A stretch of DNA of 64,000 nt from assembly GCA_024734555.1 (NCBI GenBank), contig JANPWX010020521.1, positions 908,941 to 972,940 of the forward strand, in the 5' to 3' direction. Below the pieces are notes generated by a model, which did not search any database, was not told the DNA's origin, and saw nothing but the letters and a program-made list of their open reading frames with translations. The translations under genes were made by a program, and so were the position numbers. Source of the stretch: Trochalopteron elliotii (Eukaryota; Chordata; Aves; Passeriformes; Leiothrichidae). Positions 20,735 through 33,200 of the stretch are shown here, in pieces (position 1 is the first letter of the stretch; every line of letters begins with the position of its first letter).

Positions 20735-23028
20735 GCACAATCAAAGTATTATTTTTAAGTATTTTTAAGTATTAGTAAGTAAATTCTTTAGACCAAACAT
20801 GCATAAATAGTTTCTAAGGAAATTTTTTGCCTAATCACCGTTACAGGCTTCTGTGCTGTGCTCCAACTTTCCTGAACTAATTTGGTGATTTGAGAACAGT
20901 ATTTAGTGATTTTTCTTCACCTACCTGTAGCTGTTAATGCAGGCTTTGGGTCTGGCTACTTCTAACATACTTGCTCTCAGATTGTACTTTCAGACAAGAA
21001 CACAGTTGTTCCAACCTTTACTTAATGTGGTGATCTGCTTTTGCACTTATGCCATTATGGTGTGAAGAGCAAAGAGTGTACATTAAGAATCCAAACTTCA
21101 ACATCCTGTAGTGCAAGACAGCACTGTTGCTCCTGGAGTAACTGGCTGCCCAGCTGTGGGGTCAGTGGGCTGCTTAATCCTCAGATACTTGGGGTTTTGC
21201 TATAAATTCTGAGCAACAGGTTTCTCTTCCAGAAGTAAAGCCAGGTGCCTTCATGTTTCAAGTTAGGAGGTTATATTCTAAATGTGTTAGGAAGCTCATA
21301 GTTATTGAAAATTAGTAGAATAGTCTCTCTTGTTGATACTGATTTCTGTAAATAAACCAATTTTAAGTCTTGCACTGTAAACGTTAAATAATCTGGTGCT
21401 TATAAACAACTTCATAATTTCAAATTGTTTTTGTTATTACAATATTTCAGCTTTTGAAACAACCAAAATTATTTAAGATATGGTAAATTTATACAAACTA
21501 ACTGAAGGTGCTTTTACAGTAAATTAGACTTAGAAACTCTTCCATAATAGGTTTTTGTTCATATGCATTTATAGCAATAGTGTAGTTCAAGAATAGAAGT
21601 AGGCTAAATTCTAGTATTTGCACTGTTCTTAATCTCATACATAAGCACTGATAGATGCAGTAGGATTTGTGCTGTGTGTGCATTTCACTTTTTCATGTAG
21701 CTTGTGAACTTAAAAGGAAGTCAACATTAAACAACAATGACATCGGCCGTATTCAAGATTGTACCAGAGGAACTATTCCAGATTGGTAGCAGTACAATAA
21801 AACAAAATACTTGGGGTTTAACTTGTCTTCCCATTGAAAATGTTAGGTTCAGCAAGACAACTTTTTGTACAGATTCAGCTTTAGAGAAACCCTTATCTTT
21901 AAATTGTTCTCAGCTCTGGCTGCTTCTGGGAAAGAAATGTCTTCAAGTCCTTCAATTTTTCCAGGAAAAAAAGCACTTCCTTTTAAGTAATTGTTAACAT
22001 TTCACAGAGTACAGAATGTTTAAATTTGGAAAGGTCTCTATGGATTTTACTGAAAACAGAGTATTTTGTCATTTCTAAGCATTTATATTCTTGATCAGAA
22101 GAACTAGCTTCTTGTTTCCAGTATGGGTTACAGTTCAGTGCCTTTAAGAAAACGATTACAGCTCATGGAGCATTAATCATTTTAAAATAAGGCATTCCTA
22201 GCTTTTTAAGAAAACATCCTGCAAACACAGTTCTCTATGACACATTTCCAGTGGTGGGAAGAACTTGGCAAATTTTTTTAAGCATGTTTGATCAAAAGTA
22301 CTAAACTGTGGGGATGAAATTTGTATCTTACGGGTTGGGTACATAATTTTGTTATGGAGAAAAAAGTATGGGAAACTGCATGAGCTCTCAGCAAATACTT
22401 CTCACCAATACTTGCAACGGAACTTTACTGTGTCTGCATGGCACTGCACTACGTGGAAGTTGAACTTCATCCCTGAGGAGCAGTTTAGCTGGGTTTGCAA
22501 GGCACTTTTACCATTAAAAAGCAAAACAGACCCCCCAGAAGGTGTGGGGTTGTTAATTGAGGCAGAATGCTCCACTGGTGTTCATGTTCCAGGACCCAGA
22601 CTTGGGTACTGCTTCCAGATGATGACACTTTTCAGGGCAGCACTGTATGCCTCACAGAAAACAGGAGCCAGTGCTTTGTGGTGTGGCTCAGGCATGAAGG
22701 GTTATGTCTTCCTCCTGTTTGTTTGAAGCTCAAGAACTTGATCTGTTTTCCTCTGTGTGTAAGTGGCACATCAGTGCTAATTAAGTAGAAAGTGCGTACA
22801 GCTAAAGAGTTAAAATCATTACAGATTTTATTCAACTTCCATTATGTTCTTTTGAGGAAAGTTTGCATTAGTCAACTCTTCAATTGCATTAAGTAAAATC
22901 TGTAACATCCACTGTACTGATGATTGTGATTTTGTTTGTTATGAAGCACACCATTTAAGAGACTACGACTAAGTTGACGTTTTCTTCTATATTGGTATTT
23001 TTCCTCTGTAAAATTAAATTACTTTATA

Positions 23029-23034
23029 AATAAA
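23029..23034 (+). terminator. DCP2: Candidate DCP2 poly(A) signal AATAAA
   Basis: AATAAA lies in ACTTTATAAATAAACG and is followed ~50-75 bases on by GT-rich sequence (GAAATGTGATGCCTGTGCTG). It is the last such hexamer with a good downstream element before the opposing MCC 3' end. Confidence 0.55.
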
Positions 23035-23055
23035 CGTATTGAAGTACTGAAGTAT

Positions 23056-23655
23056 GAATATAAGGATTGCTAGTTATTGTGAAATGTGATGCCTGTGCTG
23101 CTGGTACAGGTTATTCTTTCACTGTAGAATGTTTATGTGTTGCCTTAAGCCAGCAGTGATTATATCTAGTCCAGGAGACAAAGTATTAAAGCCAGTTATA
23201 AAGGTGGATGAGGAGCTCATTCAGCACAATGGAAAAAAAAAAACTGTGTTAGACAAACTGGAGAAAGGAAGTATATGAACTTCAATCAGTGCTTTTAGAA
23301 TATTTATGTAATATTGAGTATTTTGTTTTCTTTTTGTTTTGGTCCATATAACTTATTATTGAAAGATTTGAACATGTGGTAACAGTTTCAGATGTACCCT
23401 TCCATTTCTATTGTGTTCTTTGAAGATGTAGAGGGTTTGTGGGAAGAAGTACTGATGTTCTTGAGCCCAGCTAAAATCTGTGGCCAGATCTGAGTTCTTA
23501 AAAACTTTTCATGGCTCTATTAAGTGAACTTTACTGACAATGTCAAACCATCTCCTTCAGTAACTTAGCTTGGAGATGATACCTTTGTGCCAACGTATCT
23601 TTCGGCAGTCCCATTCAATGGTAAGTTGACACGCCATGGTGGAACAATTCCCAAG
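23056..23655. other. Intergenic gap between convergent DCP2 and MCC
   Basis: About 600 bases of unique AT-rich sequence lie between the two candidate poly(A) sites. I see no gene, repeat or RNA in it. If distal signals such as AATAAA near 23733 on the + strand are used, the transcripts would overlap. Confidence 0.5.
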
Positions 23656-23676
23656 GCAAAGAAACAGCATTAGAAA

Positions 23677-23682
23677 TTTATT
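23677..23682 (-). terminator. MCC: Candidate MCC poly(A) signal
   Basis: On the - strand AATAAA sits in CTGAATAAATTTC. T/G-rich sequence follows just downstream (TGTTTCTTTGCCTTGGG, then TTGTTCC), as expected of a cleavage site near 23655-23665. Confidence 0.5.
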
Positions 23683-24654
23683 CAGAATATAAGAACATTT
23701 TTAAAATAAGTATTATAAATGCCTCTGTATAAATAAATGCAGTTTTAACAATTCTATATCAAATGAACACAAAATAGCTATTTTACAGCTGCTAGGAAAC
23801 TAAAAGGTAGTAACACATTTAAAGCCAATTCAATAAGGTGAAAAGTTTCTAAAGTTACAATGCATGGTGCAGTATCAAAGGAGGAGAAAATTCTAATAAA
23901 ACCAGTAGAACATGACATGAATGCAAACTTAGTCATATGTGCTTTGCAATAGCTAGCAGTACATTCAAGCTGGTGAAGATTTATACATCACAGAATTTGA
24001 AAAAAAGTAAATGTTTTTTCTGAGCACTCTGTGAAATACAAAGTTTCATGCACTCTGGTGACTTAAGAAAATCAAAAAAAGTTTGATCGTTAATTAATGA
24101 ATGGACTTAGACTGGCAAGAATCAGCTCTTTTTCTTGCTTTGCAAATTTATTATTACTGCAACAAGTGCTAAGAGAGTTAAGTTGCTGGAATTCACAGTG
24201 CACTGCACACTCAGGTATTGGTACTTCAGATTTGCATAAAAGGAGTTTGAAGCTTTTTTTGGCTTTTTTCTGAGGGTTGGTACCATTTTAATGGGGTACA
24301 CTGGAGCTGCAGCTGACTATCACTGTTGAACAGTTTTCACAGTAACAAACCTGTGACCACTTCCCTAGTGATCCTTTCCAGTATGCGAACAAATGATGCA
24401 ATAGCTGCTTGCTGAGCCAAATAACTGGTGGTGTGTCAAACTATGGCTGCTGCTGACGCCGGATGATACCAGCGGTGCTTTTTCACCTACAACCCTTATG
24501 GGGAAAAAAATGGGAGTGGTTTACATTTACTGATGATTTATAGTTTATTCTAAAGTACTTCTAGGGCACAGTTGGCATGGAAGATTCGTGCTAAATGTAG
24601 TGAAATAATCAGCAAACTGTCAGGCCTGGGAAAAGCACTGAGGCTGCAGCTTTT

Positions 24655-24905
24655 TATGCCTCTGTGTAAGAGTATCTGAATTTTTACAGAAGAAACTCTT
24701 CTGTGTGAGGGTGCTGAGACACTGGCCCAGGTTGCCCAGAGGAATTGTTGGCTGCCCCATCCCTGGAATGTTCAAGGCCAGTTTGGATGGGGGTTGGAGA
24801 CCACTGGTCCAGTAGATGTCCCTGCCCACAGAAATGAATTGTAACAAGATGATTTTTTGGGTCCTTTCCAACGCAAAGCATTCTGTAATTCCATTATTCT
24901 AAATA
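24655..24905 (+). mobile_element. CR1 LINE 3' fragment within MCC 3'UTR
   Basis: The + strand reads the standard CR1 3' end: GTGAGGGTGCTGAGACACTGG, GTTGCCCAGAGGAATTG, CCATCCCTGGAATGTTCAAGG and TCCTTTCCAACGCAAAGCATTCTGTAATTCC. It is 5'-truncated and opposite in direction to MCC. Confidence 0.9.
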
Positions 24906-27063
24906 GTGGAAAAAATGACCCTAAGAGGCAGCTCAGTGCAGTATGCTTTCTGTCCTCCCCAGTGAAAGGTATTTCACATAGACATTCTGACGTGACCTCA
25001 AGTCACACGGGTGTTTCAGATGCCAGAAGACAAAAGTGTAACTGCATTTTTGCCATAGCACACGGTAGATACTTTCCTTTGTGTTTCTTCGGAGTAAGTG
25101 TGCTTCAGCTACCTCTGAAGCTGATGGCAAACCCCCACCTTCCTGGGCATGAGAAAAGTGAGCCAAAAAAGGGGGAAACACCATACAGAGCTGGTAAGCA
25201 GAACCATAAAGACAAGAAATAAATGTGCCTCCTCCCTCAAGAGACTCATTTGCAAAAATTTCTAGCCACATTATAAATTAAGAAGTGCAATTGTTTTGAG
25301 AAAGAGGACTGATCAAAACCAGAACATCACAACCTAAAGATTTTGAAATCAGCATTGTTTTAATTTGCTGTTGCAATCAATCACATATGATGCTGACTTT
25401 GTGGATGATGTACTAGACTCCAGAGAAGTACGAATGATTAAAAATGGAAGACAACAGCAGCTACAGTAGTAAGAGAGATGGAAAACCAACTACTATAGTT
25501 GCAGATGTAACCAAGACATAACAATAATGGCATATTCTGAACACAAATTCCCACAACTGTGTTGTCTGACTGACCTAACCAACAGCAGGCAAAAAAGTCC
25601 TCTAAGAGTATTTCCTTAGTACTAGTAATGGGAGGAATAAATGGGAGAAATTATCATAATTCTAAATACACTAGTAAAAAACTTGAGGTACAACTCAACA
25701 TGTAAAGCAAAAATGATAAACATCTCCTGAAATCAGATTCACCGGAAATCAGCCTGGAAAATGCAAAGCAGAGGCATAACACAGCAGCAGGCTAACATAA
25801 TGAAGAGACTATAGCTTGGTTTTTTATAACACACATGAAGCGGTTTTACGTACTCTGTCAAAAAAGCGCAAATTCTGAATATAACAGGTGCTATGGCAGA
25901 CTCCTGTATTTTGACCCTACAGAAATCAACTGGATCCCCATGATTTGCTTAATGTTCATTAACCTAACAAGGCAAAATTTGCACTTCAGTCAGTTTGATA
26001 ATACAGTAATACGTGATTTAAACAAGAGAATGTTAGCAGTAACAAAAACTAACCTAAGAAGCTGTAAGACTTCACCATTCACATTCTTTTTGTGGCTGCA
26101 TATCCATACATCTACACATTTCTAGTTTTGTGCCTATGTATTCAATATTAAACAGGTACATTACTTAAGTACCTTTTTTGGTCAAAAAAAAGTATAAAAA
26201 GAAGGACATTCTACCTCGTGATCACAGTAAGCTGTAATAAGCACAACACACATGACAAAAATGGCCCAGCTTCTTACAGAAAACCTTGGACATAGTGTAT
26301 ATAGCAAGGAAAACCAACTTTTTTTATGAAAAACAAAGTTGCTGTTGCAAACACCATGCAATATAAATACCAGGAGGCCTTCTGTAATTTCTTACGCACC
26401 CTTGGCACAGACTGTCAGTGTGGCATGGTGAAACCCACAGCCTTTGGCCCTCTTACGCACTGTAAAAGTTACACCTTTATCATAATTCACAGAGATGCAA
26501 CTATGCTTTCTTGCTCTTTTCCAAAATAAACAGGAGTTTTCCTACCTGACCTGCACTGTGAGCAGCAGAACTACAAGCAGGGTGCAAAGAAAAAGCCAGC
26601 CAGGCTGTCATCCCCACCTCTGCAGCTGCCTGTTTGCTGGTGTAACCACAACAGCCAGTCTTGAGAGTACAGTGTGGACTTGTGTGCAGAGAGAGCTCAG
26701 AAAACTCTCACATGATCTCCATACTACCCAAATGAAAACCACTTAACATGAATGATTCTGCTGTGTGACACTGTCACCCATGGGCCATCGATAAAATGGA
26801 AGAGAAGCTGTATGAATACAGACATTACAACACAGACAATGTACACTATAGCATGATAATTCAGGCACTGCCATTTTACATTGTGAAACAGTCCTTAAGG
26901 TTAACACTTTTATTATCCCCATGACACCTCTCTGGGATTGCAGAGGTGGTTTTAAGTTTTGTCAGCATTGACAATCAGAACTTTTAACATCTGAAGCTAC
27001 CTGAAAGTCAACCACCAAAGGAAAGTTGTAATGGCACTAAGCATCTTTTTAAAATAGATGCAT

Positions 27064-27244
27064 TTAAAGTGAAGTTTCATTGGTGTGTGGTCTGGAGTTC
27101 TCTTCTTCCAGTAAAGCTATTCTTTGTTTGAGCATCCTTACTTGGGTTTCATGTCTCTCCACCATGGCCATCATTTGTGATTCCAGTTTCTTCAGCTTAT
27201 TTTGATGCTTTTTCTTTGCTTTTTCATAAGCTGCTACCAAGTTG
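27064..27244 (-). CDS. MCC: MCC terminal coding exon
   Basis: It completes Ser and encodes NLVAAYEKAKKKHQNKLK and on to EEENSRPHTNETSL, with stop TAA at 27064-27066. It is a basic coiled coil followed by the class I PDZ-binding C-terminus E-T-S-L. The acceptor on the - strand is TTTTAACAG|C. Confidence 0.98.
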
Positions 27245-30200
27245 CTGTTAAAACACAAGGTATACAAGGTAATTTAAACGGCTTTTTCAGAGCAAGTGCT
27301 ACAAAAAATCAATCCCAAAGCCCCACCTTCAGGGAACTTCAAAGGCTGGGTACTGATCCCCTTCCCAAAATTTTCCAGTGCTTTAAAATGGATTACATCC
27401 AGACCTTTTTGATCCAAACCCAGATCAATGCTAATGTCTGTGTCTTTCCTAGGGGAAGCACACATCTTTACCCATAAATTGGAAAAGAAAACTAAACATG
27501 GTTCAAACAGGCAGATGGAAGTTACGGTTGATGACCTCTCATACCACTGTTTATGAGTCAAAATACCACAACATCAAATATGATTTATAAAAACATTCAT
27601 GGCCAGAATCTGCTTAGAAAGTAAAGGACTAATTTTGCATTTTTAATTTTAAAAAAGTAAAAATTACATTCAGAGGATAGCATTTTGTGCTAATTTCCTA
27701 GCTGCTAAGTAGCTCCTGGTCCTCCACCTTGACTGGGTTGGAAAGCTTGAGATGGGTGCTGCTTCTCACCAAAAAGGCTTTTAAATACAATTTAAGGAAA
27801 ACCACATTGTGAGTGAGAGGGTGCTTGCAGGAAGGGCACCTGCAATCCACCATATTCGTAGGCCATCCAAACAGAATACAAGAAAAATGCCCTGAGTGAG
27901 CAACAGAACTTCTGTGATTACCCAAGACAGTTAAAAACAGTTTCATAAATCTTTTGTTTGCTTTTTTAATCGTGCAATCAGTAATAGTAACTCAATTGAG
28001 ATTAACCTATTTCCCTGCCTACATGGGAAGTTTATACCTACCCCTTCTCTAACCCTGGAGTGTCAACATGTGGATGGAACATGAGGATCCTGAAATTTCT
28101 CATTACTGTAAGTGGACTATTACAGTGCTTTGCAAGAACACAGCAAAAACAAACCAACAGTGCATCCATCTGCTGGTAGTTTCTTTACCTGTTTGCCCTT
28201 TTAAGGTCATTAACAAATTCTGCAGACTGCTGATGTCTGATTTCACTGCTCTTCGTGAGTCTCTCCAAAGCGCTCACTAACTCCTGCACTCTTGCTTTCA
28301 ATTTCTTCTCCCTGAATCAGGGGAAAAGAACGTAGAAAACTGTTTTCAAAACAGAAACAGCACTGCAGCTTGGAAGTTTATCAACAATTGTCCTGTGCTG
28401 GGCTGACATGCTGCAACTATTTTCCTTACTACTACTAGGATAATATAGGAAGTAGGTCCTACATTAAACTTTTCCAGAGGTTGGTATTTATAACTGTGGG
28501 AGTTGGCCAAGCTGAAGCAACTCTAAATCTAAAGCCGTGGGAAACCCCTTTCTAGTTGTGGCGAGTAGTGAAGGTTCATGGGAGTTTGCATATTAATTAA
28601 GTTGTTCCATATAAGGTTATGTTTTTTATGATTGGTCAGTTGTTTTGTACAAATATGGTTGTGCTCCCAATTTGAGTTTCTGATTGGACCCTTACCTTCA
28701 GACCTACCCTATATATTGTCATGATTCCTCAGTTCCAGGTCTTCAGCTGGTTACCGCCCCAGTTCTCCTGGGTACTGTGCACAGTTTTGGGGCACTGTCC
28801 CTATTTTTTTTTAATGTGTTATTAAAGTGTTCTTTTTCTAGTGCCAACTGTCGTTCCCACTCCTAATTATTTTCTTGCCACCCTCTGCCCTGAAGTAAGG
28901 GGACCTAAAGGTTTGTCGCATGTGACATATTCACTGGTTTAGAATTCAGGATCGGAGACAGAGCAGACAAAAGAGTAAACAAACTGGTAGATTATGGTGT
29001 TGTATGCATTGAATCACACTAAGAAATAAGTACAAAGATACATTTTAAAGGATATGTAAAATGCTAATATATTTATCTGTACTTACTTACCAACTCTGAA
29101 CCAAAAGCTAATTACGTGAAGTATGACAAAATGGAAATAAGGTATCTTACAGTATTTTCATATTACAATTAGTACATATTACTATGAGGGAAAGAAAAAG
29201 TGATCAAGACAGAAGTTCTGGGCAGGAGCAAGCATTACAGCCTGGGGATTAAGCTGGATTTAAACAGCATTTCCCAGGTAAGCATGTGGCATGAGGCCGG
29301 TGCTTCTTCCTGGGGGGCTCCTTGCTGCAGAGCTGATGGCTGATGCCTGCTCATCCCATTCCTACACACCCATTGGACTGTTCCAGGAGTTTTTCTCTGT
29401 GACCCAAACTCTGCACAGATAGCCCAGAGAAAAAAAAGTAAGATTTGGAAGGGGAGAAAAAACAACAACAACAACAAAAAAAAACCAGAACAAACCAAAC
29501 CAAACCAAAAAACCAAACCAAAAGAAAACAAAAAACACCTCCAAACAAAAAAACCAAACCCCCCACCAAACAAACAAAAAAAAGGGTGTTTTAAGAATGA
29601 CATGGAGCTGGGCTCAACTGGGACAGAGATTTTGCAGCATCCAATCTTACACATGGGAACTTTGTGTGTTTACATGGAGTCTGTGCTTTGCTGCCTAGAA
29701 CTGCTCTCTAGCGATCCACCTCTCCTCCTGCTTTGTTGCAGTGCTGCTACATGACTACACTTGTTTTCACCTCAGTAATAAGACAGCTGCCAGCTCCCAT
29801 ATAAGGCCAATGGGAATGAATACGCTGAAGTTTGTGAAAGCTTCCCCAGCTCTGTAGAGACCACACAGATCCTCCTGGAATCCCAGCTCAGCAGCCTGCA
29901 GTTCCCAGGAAGGCCTGGATATGGCAGCCTTTTATCACTGGAGAGAGGGACAGCGCCCAGCTCCAGCAGCAACCGGAAGGACTTTGACAAAGTCAGCCGA
30001 CGAAATATTCCAAGTCAGCAGTCTATTCCAACAGATTCAGGCACTGGGTTACCAGCCAAATTAAAAAGGACATAAGAGGGCCCTTGATGAAGAATCATCA
30101 GTATTCTTTGTACGTCCTTTCACTGAAAGGACATGCTCTCAGCTTTTAAGTAACACAGTCTTTCTCCCTCACAGCTGGAAGTTCACTGCCATCCATCTCA

Positions 30201-33200
30201 AATGTAAATCTTAATTTTCATATTCCATCTTAGCAGTCAGAAAGGCTCAGCACAGTCTACAGCCAAAATCTGTTTTCTGCAAAGGAAACAGGAAGAAAAA
30301 GAGCCAGAACACAAACAAGAACAGATGTGGCAGAAGCCAGACCTAATGTATTTGTGGCATGGCACTACTAATGTGACAGAACTGAGCAGGGTAAATTTGG
30401 TGCTTCCCTGCTCCAAAGATTGCTACATCCAGAGGCTCTGGGGAAGGCTCAGTAGCACCATTTCCAGCATGATGACCTAGCGTGAACAGCAAGTCCAGTG
30501 GAATAATATGCACAGTGTTGGGTAGAGAAATCTCAAAACTGTGTGAGATTGATTTAACATCATGTGCAAGAAAAGGTATTGCTGTGGAAACACTGCACAC
30601 AGTCCCATGGGAGAAGAGCCCTGTAGAGCCACAGTTCCCTGCAGCTAAAGTCCTTCACACACACCTGTTGTAACAAAAGCTGCATGGAAAAGAAACGCAG
30701 TGGAAAGACTTTGAGGAACTGCATAGTAAAGTTTGGTTGCTATGGTGACCATTACCTGATAAAACAATGATATCACTTTTTGTCTGTTTTTCACTCACAC
30801 CTTTCAATGAGCCCTGTTCAGCCTGAACTCAGCTAAACATCAGGCTGTATTTCTTTACATTTGGTCTACAACATCCTTGTCTTGCTGCTTGCCAAAGACA
30901 CAGAGCCAGCAGAGTGGTAAGCACCCTGTTCAAGCTACTTAAAAATCTTTCAGATGCCAGTTCTGAAGCATCTAGCCAAGTAGGAAACAGTGGATAATAC
31001 TTCAAATCTATAGATGACTCAAATTTACACTGGCACCAGTAAAATACATGTATTTCTTTTGGCTTTTCATGATTTCTTGAAGTCAGTGAAATAGCACTAG
31101 ATAATACCTATTCAACCTTAATTTCATGGAAAGCAATTGGTGGTTTGATTGCATGTGCTGAAATGTCCCAAAAATCTGAAAAAAACCCAGCACATAGGGA
31201 TCTACTTTTATACCTGTTCCTAATTTTAAAACTGTGTATCTAAATATCTTTAGTTCAAAGGACATTTCATAGAACAGGTCACACCTGAAGAATTACACAC
31301 AACAGTAAAAGAACAATAGCAACAGTAAAAGCAGGACAAACACCTTAGTTTACTCTGGGAAGTGAAGATGCACTGGGTTAATGACTATTACACACTAAAA
31401 CATACCACGTTTTCCCCAGGGTGTTGCATCTTCTTTTGGGTAGCAGATAAGAGACCTCAGAGCTGTACTTCACAGGCTGGTAAGAACCCTGTGCCTCACA
31501 ATGGTAACTCCCTCTTTCCCTCAGTTTCTATCCCTGATCACCTCAGTTTGGTCAGAAGGAATTGTCCACACTTGTTTCTCTTCAAAACTGATTACATAGT
31601 TAGGCAGTGAACATATACTGAATCCTGAGGTGTTGTCCTAATGGGATTTCCAGCACCACAGCACTTTCCTGACTGCAGGATGAGAAAAATCAGCCTCTAC
31701 AGGGCTTAATATGACCCAATATTTTCAATACTGCTTATGAACCATGTCTCTACAATGAGAACACATCAAAGTTGCAAACCAGGGATGGAACTGCACTTGA
31801 TGTGACAGACATATGGAACATCCTACTGATGTAGGCACAGTCTGCTGCTGCCAGACAGTCTTTGAGCATCCAAGATCCAAACTCCCATGGAAGCAAACAC
31901 ACCAAACTCACACTGCTATTGTGCCCCAGGGGTGTAACATGGACCTCTGTGTATCCTAAGAAAGCACTAATCTGTGTATTTTGATGGGAAGAGGGAAGGA
32001 GAAGCAAGTGTTTTTCAGAGAACACAAATTCTGTGAGCCCCCAGCTCACACTCTATTGGACTGCAGAAGTCAGCAGAGCTTCTTATCCCAACAGCTTCTC
32101 TTCCAAGTGGCTACTGCAAGCTGGGGCTGCAGAAAAAACAGCCACAACACTTGTGTGCACAGAGAAAATGAGCAAGTATTCCCAGAAGAGGGAGGCAATG
32201 AGCCTGTGATCTGAAGGCATGGCTCACTTCTAGCAGAAGGGCTCTCTGCTGCTGAGAAGTCAGCTGGGGAAATCCCTGACTGCTCCCTTTCCAGGGAAAA
32301 AGCTCAGAATGAGTGTATTCAAAGGCCTACAGCCTACTATATATGCTAGAACACTATTTTCAGTGAAATGCCAAATATGCTGATAATAAAGGGTTTTGTT
32401 TGGTATTTTCACAATCAAGACAATCAGCGGGCAGCTGCATAGTGGTTTTAAAGGGCTTTTTGTTTCAGGATGGCTGAATAGGAAGAGGCTAACTGGTGTT
32501 ATCTGGTTTCACTTTTGAGAGTGGGGAATTCTGTCAGGGCCATAAAGGAAACTGTTTCTGTCAATTTGGCCTCCACACATTGACACCATGTTTGGCACAC
32601 AGTAATGTAGGCAAGGTCATGAGCACCTTATATTTTCCCTCCTGTCTGGGCTTTTCCAGACATGTTCAGGTATCATGTGCTAGAAGCCTTCCCAGATTTT
32701 CCTGCTCTTGCTGATTTTTTTGAAAATTCCCCAGTGCTGCAAACAGGAAGCTGCTCTTCTCTGGTGTGCAGAAAGTTGATTTTTCTGCCCCTGGCTTCGA
32801 GTGCACCCAGCTAACTCCCCTTCCTGTGAAAGTACCAGCTACCACCCCTCTGTCCTAGGGTCAAGAGCACCACAGCTCTTGCTAAATCTGAAGCAAAAGA
32901 GGAACAATGAGCTCTCTCCAAATGAAGAGGTGAGAAACTTTCCTGAAGCCAGGCAGAGGAGTCTTGCCATTCCTAGGGCACATCTTCTTACACATCAGAA
33001 GAGATCTGCTGTGGGCAGATCCCTTCAAATCCTGGCTCTTCGGAGGAGTGGGATGACCAGGTTCAGGCCAGCACCTGCCCTTGAGCTCTGCAGGCACAAA
33101 GCCCTCACACAGCAGCACCAGCAGCAGCCAGCCCAGGGGGACAGAGGATTCCTGGTAGAACTATCCATGCTGGTAGCCCCAGGCCACGGGGCTGCAGAGG

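Larger units (their letters stand above)
17621..23055 (+). other. DCP2: DCP2 3'UTR (inferred, ~5.4 kb)
   Basis: There is no coding signal from the TGA to the candidate poly(A) signal at 23029, and I see no CR1 or LTR here. The length is inferred, since vertebrate DCP2 is known for long 3'UTRs. Intermediate AATAAA hexamers at 19951 and 21351 could give shorter forms. The stretch carries a TTATTTATT element at 20726-20734, TGTAAATA at 18482-18489 and 21347-21354, and a small stem-loop cluster at 19719-19763. Confidence 0.65.
23660..27063 (-). other. MCC: MCC 3'UTR (inferred, ~3.4 kb)
   Basis: There is no coding signal between the MCC stop at 27064-27066 and the poly(A) candidate at 23677. The stretch contains one CR1 fragment (24655-24905) that would be transcribed in antisense. 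Otherwise it is AT-rich unique sequence, with short frames only. Confidence 0.55.

Noticed and set aside
27202..27561. Overlapping + and - frames next to the last MCC exon
   Set aside because: The - frame has no splice-compatible link to MCC and the + frame is antisense intron. Neither resembles a known protein.
29235..29654. 139-codon - strand frame rich in Phe and Trp
   Set aside because: It spans the A/C tract and is a low-complexity artefact.
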